From Ailanthus altissimus (taxonomy: Eukaryota > Streptophyta > Magnoliopsida > Sapindales > Simaroubaceae), in NCBI GenBank assembly GCA_946807835.1, contig OX327700.1, forward strand, positions 28,866,001 through 28,930,000: a stretch of DNA of 64,000 nt, written 5' to 3'. Below are positions 55,395-64,000 of the stretch, piece after piece; positions within the stretch are counted from its first letter, which is position 1; each line of letters starts with the position of its first letter. The notes beneath the pieces were generated by a model, which saw nothing but the letters and a program-made list of their open reading frames with translations, was not told the origin of the DNA and did not search any database. A program made the translations under genes and the position numbers.

Positions 55395-58300
55395 ATGGAG
55401 AAAGACGGCGCACCATCAGATTTGGCTGAAGAGAGGGGTCGGAACCCCAAAGCTAAGAAGCACGGCGCGGCGTCTCGCGAGAAATCAGCAGATCCAGGTC
55501 AGGATGTGGGGGGTATGGTGAGAGCACTCAGCGGCGCTGTCGGGAAGGCAGCAGATCGCCTTGGAGAGCTGGAGCAGCAAGTAGAGAAGATCGAGGGAGG
55601 CCTCGACGCTCAAGGAGACGAGCTGCGCACCCTCATCAGCACATCCATCGAGGCTTACGTCGATAAGCAGCGGGATTGGATTAAAGCTTTTCAGGAGAGC
55701 GTCCTCACCACAATGGACAGTATTCAGGCCCAAGTAGGGGAGCTACACCGCGGGCTCGAATCTGTCAAAGAGGATGTGGTGCTGTGCAAGCGGGCGGTGG
55801 CGAATGGGTCTGTCGCCGCTCAAGTGACGGTGTCTACACCGAGAGTCGATGCTCCTAAGCCCAAGGAGTTCAGCGGGAAGCGGAACGCCAAGGAGCTCGA
55901 CAATTACTTCTGGCAGATGGAGAGATACTTCGACGCCCTAGGCGTACGGGACGAGGATAAGGTAAACACCGCGACCCTATATCTCTCTGATCATGCAATT
56001 CTGTGGTGGCGTAGGAAGAGCGAGGAAATTCGCAAGGGTACCTGCACCATCAATACCTGGACAGAGTTGCAGCAGGAGCTGAAACGCCAATTCTATCCGG
56101 AGAATGTGGCGCACGACGCTAGGAAGCGTCTAAAGGAGTTGAGACAGAACAAGTCGATTGGCGAGTACGTTGAGGAGTACTCTCTGCTGATGCTGCAGAT
56201 CCCCAATATGAGTGAAGACTTGCTGTTCAACTTCCTTGATGGGTTACAGACATGGGCGTCCAATGAGCTGAGGCGGCGTGGAGTGCAGAACATATCCGAC
56301 GCCCTCACATTGGCGGAAACGCTCACTGATTACCGCAAGGGTGATGCGGGGAAGTCCAAGAATTCGAAGCCCAATCACAGCAAAGGTGGGGGAACCAGGG
56401 AGTCTCATCCTCTGCAGGATAAGGAGGGGAAAGGTAAACCGCCCACAGGGAGAGAGCAGAAGCGCAACGGCGGGAGAAAGCCGAGATCTAGCTGCTTCCT
56501 TTGCGACGGGGATCATTGGGTGAAGGACTGTCCAAAAAAGAAGGCTATCAACGCAATGTTGGAGACTCAGCAAGCGGGTGAACAGGGACAATTGGGATGT
56601 CTCCAGTTACTCAATGCCCTCAATGCCAAGCGGGCAGCCCGCGCGCCAGCAGGAAAGGCGCTGATGTACGTTGAAGCCTACATTAACGGGAGGAGGACGC
56701 AAGCACTTGTAGATACTGGAGCTACGCACAACTTTATGAAGTATGCAGAAGCAGTACGCTTGGGCCTCAAGGTGGAGAAGGGGATTGGCTACCTCAAGAC
56801 TGTGAACGCCGCAATCAAGCCACTGGACGGGGTCATTCGTGGAGTTGAAATGAGCCTCGGAAAATGGAGCGGTAAGGTAAACTTTTCGGTAGCCCCTCTT
56901 GATGATTTTGATGCTGTTCTTGGTATGGATTTTCTGCGGCAGTTTAATGTGGTGCCACTTCCCCGACACAACTATGTATGCATCTTGGAGGGGGGACCAT
57001 GCATGGTGCCGACAGTAAACAAGCCGACAGGTGGGCAATCCGAGCCCAACGCCCACACTACTCTCCTGTCCGCCATGCAACTGAAGAAAGGAGCTAAGTG
57101 GGGAGAAGAGACATACCTCGCCACAATATGGGAGGAAAATGATGAGGAGTACGGGGGCGAAGAGGAGCTGCCAGCAGAGATCACGAAAGTGCTCAAGCAG
57201 CACCAGGACGTGATGCCAGCAGCGCTACCACAGAAATTACCACCAAGACGGGCAATTGATCACGAGATTGAGTTGGAACCAGGGGCGAAACCTCCAGCCA
57301 AGGCCCCCTACAGAATGTCTCCACCAGAACTAGCAGAGTTGCGGAAGCAGCTCAAGGAGTTGCTGGATGCAGGGTTTATCCAGCCATCGAAGGCGCCTTA
57401 CGGCGCGCCCATGCTTTTCCAGCGCAAGCACGACGGATCATTGCGGTTATGCATAGACTACCGAGCGCTGAACAAGGTCACTGTCAAAAATAGGTATCCC
57501 ATTCCTTTAATTGCTGACTTGTTTGATCAGTTGGGGCAGGCAAAGTATTTCTCGAAGCTGGATTTGCGGTCAGGTTACCATCAGGTGCGGATAGCCGAGG
57601 GCGACGAGCCAAAAACCACCTGTGTGACTCGTTATGGGGCCTTTGAGTTTTTGGTCATGCCGTTTGGCCTCACCAACGCGCCAGCCACTTTCTGCACACT
57701 GATGAACAACATACTCCAGCCCTTTCTTGACAAGTTCGTCGTCGTGTACTTAGACGACATCGTCATCTACAGCAACACTCTCGAAGAGCACGTGGAACAC
57801 TTGAAATCTGTCTTGAAGGTGCTCCGCGAGAATGAGCTGTATGTGAAAAGGGAGAAGTGCTCATTTGCCAAGCCGGAGGTGGACTTTTTGGGTCACAAGA
57901 TCAAAGAGGGCAGGTTGATGATGGACAGGGCGAAGATTCGCGCCATTGTGGACTGGGAGGCACCCACGAAAGTTACCGAGCTGCGGTCTTTCCTTGGGTT
58001 GGTTAACTATTATCGCAGGTTTATCAAGAGCTACTCCACCACTGCAGCACCCCTTACCGACCTGCTAAAGAAGACTAAGGCGTAGGAGTGGAGTAAGGAG
58101 TGCCAAGGGGCTTTTGATCGACTAAAGGCAGCAGTGATCGAGGAACCAGTCTTAGCATTACCGAATCACCTGTTACCGTATGAGGTACATACTGATGCAT
58201 CTGATTTTGCTATTGGTGGCGTATTAATGCAGCAGGACCATCCGATCGCATATGAGAGCCGGAAGCTCAATAAGACGGAGAGGCGCTATACGGTGCAGGA

Positions 58301-60026
58301 AAAGGAGATGACGGGGGTCATCCATTGTCTGCGCACTTGGCGACATTATCTGCTTGGGGCAAGGTTCGTAGTGATGACGGACAACATAGCAACGAGTTAC
58401 TTCCAAAGTCAGAAGAAACTCAGCCCGAAGCAAGCTAGGTGGCAGGACTTTTTGGCGGAGTTCGATTATGAGCTCGATTACAAACCGGGAAAGGTGAACG
58501 TGGTGGCGGACGCCTTAAGCCGGAAGGCCGAGTTAGCAGCTATCAGCAAACTGGAAGGTGATTTGCTCGGCCTATTTTATGAGGGAATGAAACATGATCC
58601 CGCAGCCACACAGCTCGCCACTCAAGCACAAGAGGGAAAGACTCAGCGATTTTGGGTAGAAGATGGGCTTCTCTACACCAAGGGACGCCGGGTTTATGTG
58701 CCAAAGTGGGAGAACCTGCGGCGTAACCTCATTAAGGAGTGTCACGATACAAAATGGGCAGGACATCCAGGCCAGCGGCGCACATGCGCCCTATTGGAGA
58801 CAGTTTACTACTGGCCACACATGCGGGAGGAGATAGAACAGTTTGTCAAAACTTGTCTTGTGTGCCAACAGGACAAAATTGAGCAGCGGAGTCCCGCAGG
58901 GCTACTGGAGCCACTGCCCATACCGGAGAGACCTTGGGAAAGCATCTCTATGGATTTCATTGTAGCCTTACCGAAGTCCGAGGGGTGTGGAACTATCATT
59001 GTGGTGGTAGATCGGTTTTCCAAGTATGCGACTTTCATACCAGCACCCAAAGAGTGTAATGCGGAAGAGACAGCCAAACTTTTCTTCAAGCACGTCGTCA
59101 AGTACTGGGGGTTGCCGAGAGTGATAGTCAGCGATCGTGATACGAGGTTTACGGGGAGATTCTGGACTGGATTGTTCAATCTCATGGGATCGGAACTTTG
59201 CTTTTCCACCAGCTTTCACCCACAAACGGATGGGCAGACCGAGAGGGTGAACGCATTACTGGAGCTGTATTTGCGGCACTTTGTGGGCACAAATCAGCAG
59301 GATTGGGTCAAGTTACTCGATGTGGCACAGTTCTCGTATAACTTGCAGAGGAGTGAATCGACGAACCAGAGTCCATTCGAGTTAGCTACTGGCCAGCAGC
59401 CTCTCACGCCGCATGCACTCGTGTCCAGCGATACTGGGAAGAGTCCAGCAGCCTACAAAGCTGCGAAGTCCTGGCAGGAACAATCGGACAAGGCGCGAGT
59501 GTGTCTGGACAAGGCGACGAAACGGATGAAGAAATTGGCTGACGGTAAGCGAAGACATGTTGAGTACAGCGTGGGGGATTTAGTGATGGTGAAAATTCTT
59601 CCGACGCAGCACAAGTCTACGCGCCCACTTCACAAGGGTCTTGTTCGAAAGTATGAGGGGCCATTTCCTATTGCCAAGAGGGTTGGCAATGTCTCGTATA
59701 AGGTGGAGCTGCCTTCGAGACTTCGGCTACATCCGGTGTTTCACGCAAGCTGCCTAAAGCCATACCATGGTGATGCGGAGGACACGGAACGTGGGCCACA
59801 AACCAGGGCACCATTGGGAGTTTCCACATCTTACGACAAGGAGGCTGAACTTATCCTTGATGTGAGGACAGTGCGGAAGAAGAACTGCCGTCCAAGTCGT
59901 GAGTATCTCGTCAAGTGGAAAGGATTGCCCGACAGCGAAGCAAGCTGGGAACCCGAGACCGCACTGTGGCAGTTTGAGAACAAGGTGCGCGAGTTCCAGC
60001 AAGGACGCGACGAGGGCGTCGCGTGA
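55395..60026 (+). pseudogene. Chromovirus gag-pol polyprotein with one in-frame TAG
   Basis: 1,544 codons from ATG 55395 to TGA 60024-60026, in one frame with a single TAG at 58083-58085 (codon 897). Domains: coiled-coil N-terminus (about 45-135), retrotransposon gag (WWRRKSEEI, about 190-310), zinc knuckle [13 protein letters not shown] (367-379), protease DTGA (440-443), RT ([28 protein letters not shown] 785-788), RNase H after the TAG (TDASDFAIGGVLMQ, VADALSRK), integrase zinc site (H..H..CLVCQQDK), integrase core (MDFIVALPKS, VSDRDTRFTG, SFHPQTDGQTERVN), and a chromodomain (about 1484-1543, with YLVKWKGLPDSEASWEP). The TAG lies between RT and RNase H at KTKA-stop-EW; one G-to-A change from TGG explains it. 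Host readthrough is conceivable but unsupported. Without readthrough the product lacks RNase H, integrase and chromodomain. Confidence 0.9.
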
Positions 60027-60042
60027 ATTTGGTGGGGGAGAA

Positions 60043-60514
60043 TGTTACGCCCCAAGTGCTCTCAAGCATTTCCTCAAGCACTTGGTGCGCGACTAGGCCT
60101 GCTGGAGGCCTCTTGGACCATGGAGCGCTACGTGGACCGGAGCTTCTAGAAGGCCCGATGGTTAGGATGGAGAACCGGGCTTGGCCCGCAACTTATTTAG
60201 GAAGTTAACCCTAGTTAGACTCCCATAAGAGGTAGGAGAGCATCTAGGAATATTCTAAGGAATATTATCCCATCTTGTATATACACCGTTAGATCAAATA
60301 GATCTCAGCCATTGATTGTATAGGGCTGCAACTATAAAAGGGGGAGACCCTCACTTGTATTTTTCATCTCATAACTTGTTTTCTCTTCAGCAATATAGAG
60401 GGCATTCGTGCAAACACTTGGTGTGCTTATTTTCTCTTCTCTTTGTGTGGTTTTCTAGGCTGCTTAGCACGCAACGCGTCTAAGGCCGCACGGTCTCGAA
60501 AACAGTCCGTGATA
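60043..60514 (+). repeat. 3' LTR of the chromovirus
   Basis: 472 bp, TGTTACGCC to CCGTGATA. It differs from the 5' LTR at four sites by eye (position 4, AAG/AGG near 60230, GC/AC near 60372, and the penultimate base), all C/T or G/A. Confidence 0.92.
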
Positions 60515-60858
60515 CTAGTCATTCTTTAAGAGGGACACGTGCGTTGTACCGAAAAGGTGAAGAATTTATTTGCTTTGTATGCACAAGCAATTGTTTTTTC
60601 TCTAACGGATTAGAATTCTCTTATGATATAAATTTATTTAAATTCTTTAAAATATTTTGATGCGTGTGTAATATTTAGCATGTACGATCAAATTTTTTTA
60701 ATTGTTAGTATTATTTTTTTCAATCAACTGGTAATCTAAGAAGAAATGGGCAGTTTTTCTTAACCATTTTTTTTTCTTCTTTTGAATGTGATTTTTCTCA
60801 ACTTTTGTTTTTGTGGGATATTTCTTAGTAATTAACAGAAACAAGCAAAGGTTTTAAG

Positions 60859-61400
60859 TAGGGACGTAAAATTTAGATTTGAATTTAAATTTTTTATATA
60901 AATTTAAAATTTGAATTTAGTCTGAATTATTTTGGTTCGGGTTGAATTTGAGTTGAATTTATTTTTTTAATAAATTTTAAAATATTTATTTTATAAATGA
61001 ATTGTTAAATTTATATTTTATATTTTATATTCATAATTTAATATGTTTTAATTTTATTCAATTTTATCCTATTATTATTATTATTATTAAAAATTTTAAT
61101 GTATTTTTTTTTATTTCAATTTTTTTATAATTAGATTAAATTTACGTTTTTGAGGTATTTATTTTGTAAAGTAATTATTAAATTTATATATATATATATA
61201 TTAAATTAATTAGGACTATTTCTTAAAAAATAAGAAAACAATTTAGATCTAAGTCAAATTTTTGAGTTTTTATAAAAATTTGAATTCGGCTTGAATCTGA
61301 ATTTTAAAAAAAAATTAAATCCAAATATAAAAATAAATCTGAATTGATTTTTAAATTTTTTCAAGTTTCAAATCCAGACCGAACCAATTTGTCATCCCTA
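60859..61400. mobile_element. hAT-like MITE
   Basis: Ends TAGGGACG (60859) and GTCATCCCTA (61391-61400) match the TAGGGATG/CATCCCTA inverted termini common in plant hAT MITEs. Subterminal GGTTCGGGTTGAATTTGA and the inverted CGGCTTGAATCTGAAT support this. The interior is AT-rich and non-coding. The 8-bp target duplication has decayed. Confidence 0.5.
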
Positions 61401-62795
61401 ATATTAAAAAGAATAATGGAATAGAATGTAATTTATTTGAAAACATAAATTAGCCAAATGGGTTTAATTTGTTGTGTCAATTTCTTTTAAAGTAGCGTCA
61501 TGGTTTCGGATTATATTTTAGGTTGTGCACATATATTAATGTATTTAATTTAGACGTTCCAAAATATAGTTCATGGAAAGAACAAAGAACCGATTTTCTG
61601 GAAACAGAATTCATGTGAACGATTAATTTGGATTGACGTAATTCGTCCAAATAAATTTCATGTTGATTCTTTTTTTACTTCAGTTGTTAATTTAATTTAG
61701 TAAATTTGTCAATTACCTAAATGTGATTTTACGTTTTTATTATTATTTTCTTAATTTTTTTAATAAAAATTAAAATATTTCTTTAAAAAATAATTAATCA
61801 TTTAAAAAAAACATTATATATAAAAAAAGAGATATTACTATGACAAATTTCCTTTTAATTAAACATATTTGGGTCTTGGTGCTTCTTTCTGGCTTAATGC
61901 AAAATGACAATACTGTCCCACTCTAATTAACATTTCTCAGTGATATTGCCTTGTTAATTACCAACCACGTGTGCACGTGTTAGGTCTGCTCACACAAATT
62001 ATATATTACGATTAAAAATATGATCTTGGTTCCTTCTTTCGGATCGATTGAATATGATTATTATAAGAAGATTTTTGTTTTCTATTAACTTTCATTTCTT
62101 TTAAAAGAAATCTTTTTATTATTAGAACTGATGCATGTTGATCATTGATTATCAATCTTTTATCATTTGATACGTTCAAATAAGATAGACACAACCATGA
62201 TATGTAATAATATAATATAATTATATTTATATAGTTAATATATAAATGTGGTTGTTTAATATGTCAATTATTGATTGATAATATTGTATAATTAGTATGT
62301 TAATAAAAATAAAAATTAATAATTGTCTAACACATAATAATTAATGATTAATAATATATTAGTTGAGATATAAATATTATATTTTGATTAATATAATATT
62401 TGATGTATTAATTATTAATTAATATTATATAATTATCACATTAATTAAAATTAGAAAGTTAATAATTATTTACATGTGTTAGTTAATAATTGATGATACA
62501 TTAATTAAGATATAAAATATATATACCAACTTTATAAGAGACTTAAGTGTAAAATTAAAAACAAAAGAGGGAAAAAAAATTAAAAGAGAGAAATGAATGA
62601 TGTGTAAACGAATAATGCCATGCTTTAATAGATAATTAATGGGTTGATTTCTAATTGATGGATAACGGTGATAAGACAATTAATTAAACTTACTATTCAT
62701 TATTGATTAGGATTTGTTTATTTCTTTTTTTAAGGAAACCAATTCATTAAGAGACTAAATCTCGGAGGCAGATATATCTACCCCCTTATATATAA
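61401..62795. other. AT-rich intergenic DNA with loose repeats
   Basis: About 62200-62530 repeats AATTAATAATTGATGATA[CT]ATTA-like phrases with a loose period near 100 bases. No gene or RNA is supported. Short frames here are compositional. Confidence 0.4.
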
Positions 62796-62799
62796 TGGT

Positions 62800-63321
62800 G
62801 GAGAGAAGAAGGTATTGAAATATTGACTTGAATTATTTAAAAAAATTAGTACTCAATATTTAATAATTGAAGGTAATTTAATAAGCATTAAATTTGTACT
62901 TAAAATTGGTGATTTTTTAATTTAATTTTACACACAAATGTCAATATTTGTATATTATGATTTTGCTATAAATAAAGGCAATTTCATAAGACAAATTGTG
63001 TGAGACATTAAAAGTATTTGAGAGTATTTGAGAGATTTGAGAGAAATTGCATATTTATGTAATTTCATTAGTCAAGTGTTCTATTGAGCATATTGGGTAT
63101 ATTGGAGTTTTGGGTTGTGAGGATTAATTACAACAATTTGTATACTTCTATTTGTTATAAGTGAAATATTCTTTTGTGTCTTTGCCTATGGACATAGGCT
63201 TAAAGCTAAACTACGTAAATTATTGTGTCTTCTCCTTTTGTTTATTTTTGTCACATTTCTCTACTAACGTTGTCACCGTGAATTTGTATAATTATTACTC
63301 AACCAACGCTTCCGCATAACA
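62800..63321 (+). repeat. 5' LTR of a copia element (left boundary approximate)
   Basis: The right edge is firm: CCGCATAACA at 63321, then the initiator-Met primer site TTGGTATCAGAGCC (63323-63336). The left edge near TGGTGGAG (about 62800) is a guess because the matching LTR lies beyond the window. TTATATATAA and CTATAAATAAAGG (62968-62980) are promoter-like. Confidence 0.55.
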
Positions 63322-64000
63322 ATTGGTATCAGAGCCTAGTGTAGTAGTGTGGATTATACATGTCTAGGAAAGTTCTGTCAAAAAAAGCTAATATTGCCTA
63401 AGGAGTCTGAATTTTAAGTGGGACCATTTGTGACTCCTCTAGTCTTTCCTGTGAACTTTCTTAGTGTATAATTCATATGAACAGACATATAGGCATTGTT
63501 AGTTTGGTGCTGTTGAATTGTGTTGAGTAATAATTATTGTTCACTTATACTGTATATGGTACTGTTCACAAATACTATTCATGTGTACAGAAAAATAGTT
63601 GAGACATCAACTAAGTCTTGGTCATCAAGGCATACAGTGACAAATGCCAAGTTTGAAGTAGAAAATTTTGATGGTACCAATAATTTTGGTATGTGGCAAA
63701 GTGAAGTACTTGATGTCCTATGTCAACAAGATTTAGACATAACTCTTGAAGAAAAGCCTAAAGATAACAAAAAGTGAAAAAAGATCAACAAGCAAGCGTG
63801 TAGTACTATTCGACTATGCCTTGCCAATGAGCATAAATACTTTGTCATGAGGGAGACATCAGCAAAAAAATTACGGGATAAGCTAAAAGACAAGTATATA
63901 AAGAAAAGCCTTGAAATTAGACTTTATTTGAAGAAAAACTTGTTTCAATTCACATACACATCGAGCATGTCCATGGATCATCACGTAAATGCCATCAACA
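63322..64000 (+). mobile_element. 5' part of a Ty1/copia element, gag remnant, cut by the window edge
   Basis: After the primer site comes a leader of about 300 bases, then a copia gag remnant from about 63637: NAKFEVENFDGTNNFGMWQ, INKQACSTIRLCLANEHKYF, LRDKLKDKYIKKSLEIRLYL. The expected start codon is GTG, and a TGA at 63775-63777 interrupts the frame, so it is decayed. Gag wording differs from the copia family inside the cyclase introns. The rest of the element lies outside the window. Confidence 0.75.

Larger units (their letters stand above)
54894..60514 (+). mobile_element. Ty3/gypsy chromovirus, almost intact and young
   Basis: Complete element: LTRs 54894-55365 and 60043-60514 (472 bp each, four differences by eye, all transitions), primer site TGGTATCAGAGC (55368-55379), one gag-pol frame 55395-60026 with a single TAG, and polypurine tract GGTGGGGGAGAA (60031-60042). 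CTAG borders both ends (54890-54893 and 60515-60518), giving a 4-base match; the fifth base is ambiguous. The near-identity of the LTRs means recent insertion. The GC-rich coding sequence contrasts sharply with its surroundings. The C-terminal chromodomain and the C-x2-C-x3-H-x4-C gag knuckle point to a chromovirus, perhaps Galadriel or Tekay lineage. Confidence 0.92.

Noticed and set aside
58083..58085. Programmed readthrough stop separating RT from integrase
   Set aside because: Chromoviruses of this type normally use one continuous gag-pol frame. A single G-to-A change from Trp is simpler, and the other LTR differences are also transitions.
55294..60208. Other frames overlapping the chromovirus polyprotein and LTRs on both strands
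   Set aside because: They are shadows of the GC-rich gag-pol frame. The real frame is shown by ordered gag, protease, RT, integrase and chromodomain motifs.

Overview
This window is nuclear DNA of a eudicot plant. It is AT-rich and dense with LTR retrotransposons, and it contains one spliced host gene with canonical GT-AG introns, read on the minus strand. The gene is a 17-exon oxidosqualene cyclase spanning 42792 down to 20003. Joining the exons gives an uninterrupted 763-residue frame with every beta-amyrin-synthase signature: MWCYCR at 256-261, DCTAE at 485-489, F413, F474, W534, W612 and F728. It should cyclise 2,3-oxidosqualene to a pentacyclic triterpene. No other oxidosqualene-pathway gene is visible.

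Layout. 956-14772: a minus-strand Ty3/gypsy element of Athila type with an AACAT target-site duplication (TSD). Its left LTR is split by a 1.4 kb solo LTR. The region between pol and the 3' LTR carries two cargo reading frames: an unrecognised Cys-cluster protein and a full-length intronless copy of a LONELY GUY (LOG) cytokinin-activating enzyme, both now broken by stops. 15803-17666: a 5'-truncated LINE. 18035-18160: a SINE-like fragment. 20003-42792: the cyclase gene. Introns 3, 8 and 14 are swollen by transposons. Intron 14 holds a decayed copia relic interrupted by a 5.6 kb copia element. Intron 8 holds a LINE and a second copia relic. Intron 3 holds a third. The three relics belong to one gag-protease-only copia family that lacks integrase and RT.

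Upstream of the cyclase: a putative TATA region, degenerate tandem repeats, a solo LTR (to 46362), a TRIM-like element with internal ~220-bp tandem repeats (47172-48560), and a non-coding LARD (49836-54285, TSD GAATG) that itself contains a fold-back DNA element with long inverted arms (50571-51830). Next comes a young chromovirus with near-identical 472-bp LTRs and a single TAG in its polyprotein (54894-60514), then a hAT-like MITE (60859-61400) and the start of another copia element running off the right edge.

The host contribution is a single, apparently functional metabolic gene embedded in nested retroelements. The most unusual item is the gypsy element carrying a cytokinin-enzyme copy. 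Boundaries were read by eye from repeats, TSDs and splice signals. Protein assignments rest on recognised motifs, not on a database search.
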